Positions 1 to 4,915 of a stretch of DNA of 5,928 bases are shown one piece after another; position 1 is the stretch's first letter; each line of letters opens with the position of its first letter. The DNA is taken from NCBI GenBank assembly GCA_003152255.1, contig PLZT01000348.1, positions 1 through 5,928 of the forward strand. Direction: 5' to 3'. This DNA is from Methylocystaceae bacterium (GTDB lineage Bacteria; Pseudomonadota; Alphaproteobacteria; Rhizobiales; Beijerinckiaceae). The notes below the pieces were generated by a model that was not told the DNA's origin, searched no databases, and saw nothing but the letters and a program-made list of their open reading frames with translations. A program made the position numbers and the translations under genes.

Positions 1-153
1 CAATTCGAGCTTCGGCGCATTAAGCTCCGCGACAAGCCTTTCAATCGCACACTCGCAATTTTCTCGCTCGCCGTGTGTCGCGGCGGGGTCGTCGCGAAGG
101 CGCTTGAGCTTTTCGATCTTCTCGGAGCCGATATGATATGGCGCGTCGATCAC
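1..153 (-). CDS. Partial hypothetical protein, DUF2786-like N-terminus (runs off left edge)
   Basis: An open frame starts at a GTG at 151-153 and continues without a stop through the window edge, giving 51 codons. The GTG overlaps the TGA of the preceding gene as GTGA, the same coupling used by its neighbours, and this supports both the frame and the start. The protein begins MIDAPYHIGSEKIEKLKRL and continues with a charged helical stretch containing ERENCECAIERL. The pattern of a Lys/Leu-rich helix, a short loop with Asp-Asp-Pro, then a second helix rich in Glu and Ala resembles the N-terminus of DUF2786-type phage proteins. That family assignment is an inference from pattern only, and the C-terminus is missing. 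The function is unknown. Confidence 0.6.
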   Translation of the reverse strand, partial: MIDAPYHIGSEKIEKLKRLRDDPAATHGERENCECAIERLVAELNAPKLEL

Positions 154-380
154 TGCGCGCTCCTATCGATGAGGCGAACGCCATCGGCCTGCCATGCGCG
201 CGCCGTCTCGCGGGCGGCCTCATAGCTCGCGCCAATCCATACGGCGGCGGTAAACTCGCCGTGCTGGTATTCGAGCCAATACACCGTCGAACCGGGCGTA
301 AAATCATCGCTTTTTGTCACCGTGCCGCTGTCGAGAATGACGCGCGGGCCGGTCTTGGGAATGAAGGGGATAACGCTCAT
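150..380 (-). CDS. Hypothetical small protein (76 aa) of the element's early operon
   Basis: The protein has 76 residues. Its ATG at 378-380 overlaps the stop of the upstream RuvC-like gene as ATGA, and its own TGA overlaps the GTG of the next gene. The sequence is acidic to neutral, with a beta-rich middle (TVYWLEYQHGEFTAAVWIG, about residues 32-50) followed by a helix (YEAARETARAWQADG, about 53-67) and a short strand, VRLIDR. This beta-beta-alpha-beta outline would suit a small single-domain protein. There is no signal peptide or membrane segment. I do not recognise the family. Its position beside a resolvase suggests an accessory early phage protein, but no function can be read from the sequence. 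Confidence 0.75.
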   Translation of the reverse strand: MSVIPFIPKTGPRVILDSGTVTKSDDFTPGSTVYWLEYQHGEFTAAVWIGASYEAARETARAWQADGVRLIDRSAQ

Positions 381-862
381 TGCGCACCCCCTTTCCGCAT
401 GAGACCGGCAATGGCGATCAAGGCCGCCTCGGCGCGGTCACAGTCGCACTTGCGGGCGAAGATCGCGGCCTGCGAAGGCCAGCGCGAGATTGCGACGCTG
501 CGAGCGGAGTCCTTATTTTCCTTTCCCGGCGCGATATTCGAGGCGCGTTTCCAGACTGGCGGCGCGATCATGGTGAGCGGAATCCCCGCCGTAGCGAGAA
601 CACCTTCAATGATGCCGCGTGAGCGGCCAAAGCCGAAGGCTCCCGTTGTGCTATCGGTCGGACGCGGCCCGACAAGCTCGCAAAAGGCGAGGGTCGCGTG
701 CGAGGCGTAGATGATGCTGGCGAACAATGCCGGGTTGACGGCGCGGCGGTTCTTCGCCCCGTCTTCCAGCGTCGGCATGTCGTGAATGACGACCAGCTCG
801 CCGGCTTCCGTCAGAATGGCGATTGCGCCGTCCAGGCCGGGGTCGATTCCCAAGATCGTCAT
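377..862 (-). CDS. RuvC-like Holliday-junction resolvase (phage type)
   Basis: This 161-residue protein has the RNase H fold signature of RuvC-type endonucleases. It starts MTILGIDPGLDGAIAI, in which Asp7 of GIDPG is the first metal-binding acid. Glu62 in AFCELVGPRP follows the second core strand, and Asp142 with Glu145 in CDRAEAALIA fill the C-terminal acidic pair (Asp-Asp in E. coli RuvC). The stretch GFGRSRGIIEGVLATAGIPL (76-95) followed by PPVWKR matches the conserved central region of phage RuvC-like proteins. Length is close to cellular RuvC (about 170 aa). By family knowledge it would nick branched DNA symmetrically using Mg2+ during replication or recombination of the element. The ATG at 860-862 overlaps the stop of the TSCPD-like gene. 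The housekeeping gene is usually beside ruvA and ruvB, which are absent here. Confidence 0.85.
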   Translation of the reverse strand: MTILGIDPGLDGAIAILTEAGELVVIHDMPTLEDGAKNRRAVNPALFASIIYASHATLAFCELVGPRPTDSTTGAFGFGRSRGIIEGVLATAGIPLTMIAPPVWKRASNIAPGKENKDSARSVAISRWPSQAAIFARKCDCDRAEAALIAIAGLMRKGGAQ

Positions 863-1197
863 TGCGCAGAGCCCTCCATATGCAGGAGGTCCAGCACGGC
901 GCCGACAATGCCAGCGGGCGAACCGTCAGCCTCGCGCGTCACCGCAGCGCGGATGGCGGCGGCGGGCGCGCCAAACTGCAATGCGAGACTGAGAGTCACA
1001 GCGGCGTCGCGCGCGATGTCGGCAAGGTTGGAGGAGGTCTTGGCGGAATGAATGAATACTTCCGCAAGGGCGCCGTCGGCGAAACGACTAGCGCCGATCG
1101 TATAGTGGCCGCCCTTGAAATCGAGGTCATAGAGCTCTGCCGCGCGACGGTTTTGGAGGCGACGGCGGCGTGGGGCTTGGAGAGTGGTCACGGTCAT
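859..1197 (-). CDS. Stand-alone TSCPD-like domain protein (ribonucleotide-reductase C-terminal type)
   Basis: The protein has 112 residues. After a basic N-terminus (APRRRRLQNRRA, residues 8-19) comes a single domain at about 27-106: strands FKGGHYTIGAS and GALAEVFIHSAK, the helix-start SSNLADIARDAAVTLSLAL, then QFGAPAAAIRAAV and a last helix GIVGAVLDLL. The order 'EVFI...SD/NLAD.ARDAAV..SLALQ.G.P...I' is the pattern of the TSCPD domain at the C-terminus of B12-dependent (class II, NrdJ) ribonucleotide reductases. The Cys-containing TSCPDC tail and the whole catalytic domain are missing. Similar stand-alone copies are known to me from alphaproteobacterial prophages, where their role is unestablished; binding to or modulating the host reductase is one guess. 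It is translationally coupled on both sides by ATGA overlaps. Confidence 0.7.
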   Translation of the reverse strand: MTVTTLQAPRRRRLQNRRAAELYDLDFKGGHYTIGASRFADGALAEVFIHSAKTSSNLADIARDAAVTLSLALQFGAPAAAIRAAVTREADGSPAGIVGAVLDLLHMEGSAQ

Positions 1198-1394
1198 CTC
1201 GCACTCCCATAAACGAGCGGCGCGAGCGCGAGCGCCGCCGATGGCGTGAGGCCAAAGCGGGCAGCGAGCTTTTGTGATTGCAGCACTATGGGAGTTGCGT
1301 TATTGAAATAGGCGAGCGCGGCTGAATGCTCACTATTTCGAGGCCTGCGGACCGTGGCGACGGTCCCGGGCCTCTTCGCTTTTTTGAGGGACAT
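1194..1394 (-). CDS. Hypothetical small basic protein (66 aa)
   Basis: The protein has 66 residues, with its ATG at 1392-1394 only 3 bp after the stop of the winged-helix gene and its stop overlapping the TSCPD-like start as ATGA. The first 20 residues are rich in Lys and Arg (SLKKAKRPGTVATVRRPRN). The C-terminal half, QKLAARFGLTPSAALALAP, has the helix-turn-helix rhythm LAxxFGLTPSxAxALA, which is common in small alphaproteobacterial phage proteins. That segment may bind DNA or a partner, but it is too short for a family call. The operon position and coupling are the main evidence that it is a real gene. Confidence 0.65.
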   Translation of the reverse strand: MSLKKAKRPGTVATVRRPRNSEHSAALAYFNNATPIVLQSQKLAARFGLTPSAALALAPLVYGSAR

Positions 1395-1397
1395 CGA

Positions 1398-1688
1398 TCA
1401 CGCCGCCTCCGTCGCACTGACTTCGGACCCGGCCTTGCGGGGCCTTCGAGCGGTCGGCGGCGACTCAGAGGTCGAACGCTGTGGCGCGCCGATTTGCTGA
1501 AGCGCCCAGGCATCGAGCTCTTTCTCTTCGTAAACAACGAAGCGGCCCGCGACCTTGCGAAACGTCGGCCCGGTGCCGCGCACCGCCAGCTTATCGAGGA
1601 GGCCCGTCGTGCACGGGCGCGCATATTTTTCGCGAATATAGCTCGCCGCGTCTTCGCGATTGCGCAACTTGTCGAGACTAGATGTCAT
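1398..1688 (-). CDS. Small winged-helix DNA-binding protein (MerR/AlpA/excisionase-like)
   Basis: This 96-residue protein has an HTH_17/AlpA-like fold at about residues 8-65: LRNREDAASYIREKY (first helices), LLDKLAVRGTGPTF (recognition helix and turn), FRKVAGRFVVYEEKELDAWA (wing plus closing helix). The remaining 30 residues are a Ser/Pro/Arg-rich tail that is probably disordered. Proteins of this family act as excisionases or as regulators of integrase and early genes in prophages and islands. Here it is the first gene of the leftward operon, so control of its own promoter or of excision is plausible but not shown. The start ATG at 1686-1688 is preceded by a good ribosome site, GAGGGAACGGG, on the minus strand. 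Only 3 bp separate its stop from the next gene. Confidence 0.8.
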   Translation of the reverse strand: MTSSLDKLRNREDAASYIREKYARPCTTGLLDKLAVRGTGPTFRKVAGRFVVYEEKELDAWALQQIGAPQRSTSESPPTARRPRKAGSEVSATEAA

Positions 1689-1720
1689 CCCGTTCCCTCG
1701 CGTTGGAGTTAGTGGGATGA
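1685..1720 (-). promoter_or_regulatory. Inverted repeat over the ribosome-binding site and start of the winged-helix gene
   Basis: TCATCCC (1685-1691) and GGGATGA (1714-1720) form a perfect 7 bp inverted repeat with a 22 bp spacer. One arm covers the start codon and the spacer contains the GAGGG ribosome site. It could be an operator for a dimer, or an RNA hairpin masking the AUG. The rest of the intergenic stretch (1721-1788) is A+T-rich, with TATA-like runs such as TAAAAT and TATTTA on the minus strand. It is the likely place for the operon promoter, but I see no convincing paired -35/-10. Confidence 0.3.
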
Positions 1721-1788
1721 AAATGCTGCAATCGGCTTTTGGTCTCTATCGGGCTAAATAAATTTTATCAGGCAGTTTTCGAACGATT

Positions 1789-2460
1789 TTACCCCACAGT
1801 CGCAATCGCATCGTTCAATCGCTCCGCAGTGAGATCGTCCGGCTCAAACGCTAAATCGCGCCAGGCGGCTTTCGCAAAAACGGCGAAAAGCCCGCTCTCC
1901 GAACGCGGTGATTTTGGAAAAGCACTCACGCTCTTGAGCCGAGAGGTCGGAAACGTGCGCACCCATTCACTCGCGAGTGTCTCAATCGCCGCCTTTGGAT
2001 AAACTTCGGCGGGCCGGCCTCGCGCCGCCGCTATGCGCGCGTCCTCCATGCGCAATGCAATGTGCAAGTTTGCAAAAATTTCCAGCAGCGCCTTTGATCC
2101 ACTCTCCAGTTCCGGCAAGTTCATGTCGCGCAAGACGCCAGGCGCCTGAATGAGCGACGATTGCAGCTCTTCCCAATCCCCGCGCGCAATAATCTTTCGG
2201 GCTGGCTCAAGCGCTGTTTCAAATTCTTTGATGCGCGGCTTCAATTCGTCTTCAAAGCGTTTCGCCGCCGACATTTCACGCATTAGCCGAGCGCGTTCTT
2301 TTTTCGCTTCCGCGTGAGCTTTTCTCACGATTGCTCGCAACAGGCTTCGCACATTGTCGGGGTCCCCTCTTTCATAAATGCGACATGCTGCGTCGACGAG
2401 TCGATCGACTTCATAATTTTGAAGCGCCAGCACACCAACCTTGCGAAGGTGGGCTGGCAA
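1789..2460 (-). CDS. Hypothetical helical protein downstream of the integrase
   Basis: The protein has up to 223 residues and is read in the same direction as the integrase. It is predicted almost entirely helical, with a strongly charged, possibly coiled-coil stretch at about 45-95 (Lys/Arg/Glu-rich, e.g. AHAEAKKERARLMREM). A compact C-terminal part from about 155 to 221 contains SGLFAVFAKAAWRD, a 'G-F-x-x-F-x-x-A' pattern I associate with unnamed phage proteins beside integrases. There is no signal peptide or membrane segment. No ATG opens the frame: the first start is TTG at 2458-2460. A GTG at 2431-2433 preceded by AAGG is an alternative that gives 214 residues. The frame stays open upstream to a stop at 2548-2550, overlapping the integrase 3' end, without a canonical start. 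Part of the gene looks more A+T-rich than its neighbours (29 G/C in the 60 bases 2221-2280). Function is unknown. Confidence 0.65.
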   Translation of the reverse strand: MPAHLRKVGVLALQNYEVDRLVDAACRIYERGDPDNVRSLLRAIVRKAHAEAKKERARLMREMSAAKRFEDELKPRIKEFETALEPARKIIARGDWEELQSSLIQAPGVLRDMNLPELESGSKALLEIFANLHIALRMEDARIAAARGRPAEVYPKAAIETLASEWVRTFPTSRLKSVSAFPKSPRSESGLFAVFAKAAWRDLAFEPDDLTAERLNDAIATVG

Positions 2461-2519
2461 TCCGTTCGCAGCTCGCTCAAGCCTTTTGCGATGCTCGAGG
2501 TCGATTGCGCGGCGCTGTT

Positions 2520-3797
2520 TTATTTCCGCCCCCGAATTGGCTTCACGTCAGCGCCTGGCGTTCCGTCCAGCGAGGCGGCGATCGTCGCGCCGATCGCATT
2601 AACCGCGCGGTGCAACGGGTCGGCGTCCAGGTGGGCGTATCTCTGCGTCGTTGCGGGGTTAGAATGCCCCAAGAGCTTGCCGATGATAGGCAAGCCCATC
2701 GCCGCCCCTGCCCCAAAGCTCGCGAACGAATGCCTTAGGTCATGCAGCCGCACGCCTTCGAGGCCACTCGCCCGTCGCACGGCGTTCCAAGGCTTATGCA
2801 AATCTGCTCGCGGCGCTCCGGGCTTGAGGCCGGCGATGATGTAATCGTTGTTTTCGAGCCTCGGCAATGATGCGAGAACGGCTTCCGCCGCTGCACTCAA
2901 GTAAAGCGGCTTGCGGCCGGTCTTGCTGTCCGGCAGAAAAATCACATGGCGGTCAAAATCGACGTATTGCCACTTGGCGTCCAATATCTCGCGGAGGCGT
3001 GCGCCGGTCAGCAGCAAGAGCCGAATCGCGGCGACAGCGAAGGGGTCCAGAACAACCTTTCGACTCTCGGCTTTGGGCGCGTGCTTAGCCTTCGGTTTGC
3101 CTTCCTCCACATGGTAGGGAAGCCCCTCTGTCTCGCCGAGTCGCAGCGCCTCACCAATGCGCGCGAGTTCGTCGACGGTCAGGAATCGCTCTCGCGGGTT
3201 TTCGCGGTATCTCTGGACGCCCTTCACCGGATTGGCGAGGGCTTCCACTTCGCCGATCTTCGCGGCGTAGCCCCACATCGAGCTAATCACGTCCATGACC
3301 TTGTTCGCCAAGCTCGGCGTCGCGCGCATCGAGGAGCGGATCGTGGCAATGTCCGCGCGTGTCAGATTTTGCAAAACAACGGCGCCGAGGGCGGGCTGAA
3401 TATGAATGCTGACGAGCCGCCGGTATTCCGCCGCTGTCCGGGGTTTCCGAAACTCGTCGATATCGTCGAGAAATTCTTCGGCAATCGCGCTCAGGGTCCG
3501 CGCGGCGCGGCGCTCGCGTTTTTCCGCGTTAGGGTCCGCGCCATGCGCGACACGCCCCAAGATGCGCTTGGCTTCCTCCCGCGCCTGGTCGGGTGTCAGC
3601 GGCCCGTGCGCCCCGATCTTGACGCGCTGCGAACGGCCGTCGCGCCTGAATTGAACGACATAGGTTTTTTGTCCTGACGCCAGCACATAAACGCCGAAGC
3701 CGCGAAGGGCGGTGTCCCATAAAAACTGCTGTGGTGGCCCCGGCGGAGTCCAGGTGATCGCGTCGACCGTCCTCTTGCTGATTTTCTCGCGAGGCAT
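2520..3797 (-). CDS. Tyrosine-recombinase integrase (DUF4102 arm domain, P4/phage type)
   Basis: The protein has 425 residues from the ATG at 3795-3797. A GTG 12 bp upstream (3807-3809) is possible, but the ATG has a nearer GGGTCGGGAC ribosome site and gives the usual DUF4102 opening, MPREKISKRTVDAI. Domains in order are an N-terminal arm-binding DUF4102 domain (about 3-90, LRGFGVYVLASGQKTYVVQF), a SAM-like core-binding domain (about 100-195) and the catalytic domain (about 205-400). The full active-site set is visible: Arg267 (LLTGARLREIL), Lys292 (PDSKTGRKP), His352 and Arg355 (RLHDLRHSFAS), His378 (LLGHSNP) and the nucleophile Tyr387 (TTQRYAH). The gene appears intact and functional. It would catalyse recombination between attP and the tRNA-Val attB next to it. 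The promoter probably overlaps the TATAAGC repeats just upstream. Confidence 0.95.
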   Translation of the reverse strand: MPREKISKRTVDAITWTPPGPPQQFLWDTALRGFGVYVLASGQKTYVVQFRRDGRSQRVKIGAHGPLTPDQAREEAKRILGRVAHGADPNAEKRERRAARTLSAIAEEFLDDIDEFRKPRTAAEYRRLVSIHIQPALGAVVLQNLTRADIATIRSSMRATPSLANKVMDVISSMWGYAAKIGEVEALANPVKGVQRYRENPRERFLTVDELARIGEALRLGETEGLPYHVEEGKPKAKHAPKAESRKVVLDPFAVAAIRLLLLTGARLREILDAKWQYVDFDRHVIFLPDSKTGRKPLYLSAAAEAVLASLPRLENNDYIIAGLKPGAPRADLHKPWNAVRRASGLEGVRLHDLRHSFASFGAGAAMGLPIIGKLLGHSNPATTQRYAHLDADPLHRAVNAIGATIAASLDGTPGADVKPIRGRK

Positions 3798-3821
3798 GTC
3801 CCGACCCACTCAGGGCAAAAA

Positions 3822-3911
3822 TATAAGCGCTCTATAAGCACCCGAAAGATAACTCAAGGAAGCCCAATCTAGCAAGTTCCCTCTTGATATGTTGATTTTC
3901 ATGTGCTTATA
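3822..3911. repeat. TATAAGC repeats upstream of integrase (putative arm sites / promoter operator)
   Basis: TATAAGC occurs at 3822-3828 and 3833-3839, 11 bp apart in the same orientation. It recurs inverted as GCTTATA at 3905-3911; the match between the last two extends to 9 bp (TATAAGCAC / GTGCTTATA). One-turn spacing and placement between integrase and att core fit integrase arm-type or Xis sites. On the minus strand the first copy overlaps a TATATT hexamer (3820-3825), a possible -10 for the integrase gene, so binding there could also repress it. No convincing -35 accompanies it. Confidence 0.5.
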
Positions 3912-3946
3912 TAATGAGAGGAAGCCAAAGGAAGCCCGATGAAGCC
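3857..3946. repeat. GGAAGCC direct repeats next to the att core
   Basis: AGGAAGCC appears at 3857-3864, 3919-3926 and 3929-3936, and a shorter GAAGCC at 3941-3946. The last three are spaced about 10 and 12 bp, close to one helical turn, and end 7 bp before the tRNA-derived sequence. Ordered repeats here are typical binding sites for integrase arm domains or excisionase. Which protein binds is inferred from position only. Confidence 0.5.
3885..3897 (-). promoter_or_regulatory. IHF-like site in the att arm
   Basis: On the minus strand the sequence AATCAACATATCA matches the IHF consensus WATCAANNNNTTR with a single mismatch in the TTR part. It lies in an A+T-rich stretch between the two groups of repeats, where a DNA bend would bring arm sites onto the core. 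A one-mismatch site this short can arise by chance in A+T-rich DNA. Confidence 0.3.
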
Positions 3947-3953
3947 ATAAAAA

Positions 3954-4003
3954 TCTCGTTTACACCGAGAGGGTCGGCGGTTCGAGCCCGTCACCGCCCA
4001 CCA
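3954..4003 (+). other. Attachment site: 3' half of tRNA-Val(UAC) left at the element end
   Basis: The sequence folds as the 3' part of a tRNA. The anticodon stem TCTCG/CGAGA (3954-3958, 3966-3970) encloses loop TTTACAC with anticodon TAC. The variable loop is GGGTC. The T stem is GGCGG/CCGTC with loop TTCGAGC (3976-3992). The 3' acceptor strand ACCGCCC (3993-3999) is followed by A and an encoded CCA (4001-4003). The 5' acceptor strand GGGCGGT and any D arm are absent upstream, where element repeats lie instead. This is the duplicated 3' segment left when an element integrates into a tRNA gene, so the functional tRNA should be at the far left end of the element. The exact crossover limits within these 50 bp cannot be set from one end. 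Confidence 0.9.
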
Positions 4004-4099
4004 GAGGCCCCTCCCCGCGCGGCCGCCCTATGCCTTAAATCCCCTTCCCCGCGCGCGCCCGACGCATTAGGATCGCGGCGTAGCTGGAGCAAGATTCTT

Positions 4100-4777
4100 A
4101 TGGGACATGCAACCGCGATTCTCCGCCTGCTGGCGTTGGCGTTCTTGCTTGTTCTTGGCGCCGCCTCAGTCCGGGCGGAGGCGATGTCATTCCAGATGGT
4201 GACGCTCGGCGTCGGCCATTGCCGCGCGAATTGCCCGCAGGTCATCGCGGCCTCCGGCGAGATCGACGAGGGCAGCGCGGATAATTTCCTGCGCTTCGTT
4301 TATGATCATGTCCGCTCCGGCGCGATGCACGGCGTCGTGCTGCTCGATTCGCCCGGCGGCCATGTCGTGGCGGCGATGGAACTGGGACAGACCATCCGCA
4401 AGCTCGGCATGGCGGTGATCGTCGCCCGTCCCGGCGCGGAAAGCTCGCTGACCGGCGACCTGTTTTCCGGCAAATGCTACTCGGCCTGCGTCTATGCGCT
4501 AATGGGCGGACGCAAGCGGGTCATTCCGCCGCAAAGCAAGGTCGGCGTGCACCGCATGTTCAACTACGCCACCAATTTCAGCATCGCGGACGGCGGCTTC
4601 GTGCGCGAGCGCTACCTCGACGACGGCGACATGCGGAACAAGCTGGCGCGCTACACGACGGCGATGGGCGTCAGCAGCGGCCTCATCACCCTCGCCGAGC
4701 ACACCTCGCCCGACGTCATTCATGTGTTGACGGCCGCCGAGATCGCGCGCTGGCGGCTGGGTTCTCGCAAACTTTGA
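4100..4777 (+). CDS. Secreted ClpP-fold protein, COG3904-like periplasmic protein
   Basis: The protein has 225 residues from the ATG at 4100, preceded by GGAG (4086-4089). The frame is open further left, but that extension runs through the tRNA scar and element DNA. Residues 1-26 form a signal peptide (ILRLLALAFLLVLGAASVRA) with a likely cut after VRA. The mature part has the ClpP/crotonase outline: LLDSPGGHVVAAMELGQTI (81-99), GKCYSACVYALMGG (124-137), SKVGVHRMF (146-154) and SPDVIHVLTAAEIARWRLG (203-221). Aligned by eye with ClpP, Ser128, His151 and Asp206 would be the catalytic triad. The Cys-x-Ser-Ala-Cys setting around Ser128 (Cys126, Cys130) is typical of COG3904 proteins, and a disulfide is possible. 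Cys41 and Cys45 form another pair near the N-terminus. Substrate and true protease activity are unknown. It is the first chromosomal gene beside the element and lies in the same direction as pccB. Confidence 0.8.
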   Translation: MGHATAILRLLALAFLLVLGAASVRAEAMSFQMVTLGVGHCRANCPQVIAASGEIDEGSADNFLRFVYDHVRSGAMHGVVLLDSPGGHVVAAMELGQTIRKLGMAVIVARPGAESSLTGDLFSGKCYSACVYALMGGRKRVIPPQSKVGVHRMFNYATNFSIADGGFVRERYLDDGDMRNKLARYTTAMGVSSGLITLAEHTSPDVIHVLTAAEIARWRLGSRKL

Positions 4778-4845
4778 TCGGCCGATTTCGTCGCGGGCGA
4801 GCGGGCGCCCGGCGGGCCGCTTGGAACGGGCGGCGATTTTTGGAT

Positions 4846-4873
4846 TTGCATTCCGCGGCGATATCCCCATAAA
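4846..4873 (+). promoter_or_regulatory. Weak promoter candidate for pccB
   Basis: TTGCAT (4846-4851) and CATAAA (4868-4873) are spaced 16 bp and lie 43 bp upstream of the pccB start. Both boxes are poor matches to the sigma-70 consensus (3/6 and 4/6). The remaining part of this 138 bp gap is G+C-rich, including a GGGCGCCC palindrome at 4803-4810 without a following T run, so no terminator is called after the ClpP-like gene. Confidence 0.2.
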
Positions 4874-4915
4874 AAGCCAGCGGTCCCGCGAAAAGAAACT
4901 CAAGGCGAGAGTTCC

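Larger units (their letters stand above)
1..4003. mobile_element. Integrase-proximal end of an integrated prophage or phage-like element in tRNA-Val
   Basis: The right boundary is set by a tRNA-Val 3' half at 3954-4003; the left boundary lies outside the window. The block contains a tyrosine integrase reading away from the att site, arm-type repeats, and a run of small minus-strand genes (winged-helix regulator, TSCPD-like protein, RuvC-like resolvase, small hypotheticals) of the kind found in early regions of alphaproteobacterial prophages. To the right, gene orientation flips and housekeeping genes begin. No capsid, terminase, primase or transfer gene is visible, so prophage, satellite and other integrative element cannot be separated. 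Confidence 0.85.

Noticed and set aside
41..307. 88-codon minus-strand frame
   Set aside because: It lies in a different frame from the GTGA-coupled pair 1-153 and 150-380 and gives an Arg-rich, motif-free product.
138..710. 190-codon plus-strand frame
   Set aside because: It is antisense to the RuvC-like gene and the 76-residue gene, whose frames are supported by motifs and stop-start overlaps.
2946..3677. 243-codon plus-strand frame (and the 2314-2844 frame)
   Set aside because: Both are mostly antisense to the integrase, with its complete catalytic set, and to the 1789-2460 gene. They show no domain pattern.
3930..4003. A complete, functional tRNA-Val gene at the junction
   Set aside because: No D arm and no 5' acceptor strand complementary to ACCGCCC exist upstream of 3954, so only the 3' half is present.
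3914..4099. N-terminal extension of the ClpP-like frame from an ATG at 3914
   Set aside because: It would translate the repeats and the tRNA scar, which reached this place only through integration. The signal peptide starts at the ATG at 4100, which has a ribosome site.
4790..4845. Rho-independent terminator after the ClpP-like gene
   Set aside because: G+C-rich palindromes such as GGGCGCCC are present, but no stable stem is directly followed by a T run. The ATTTTTGG further on is too far away.
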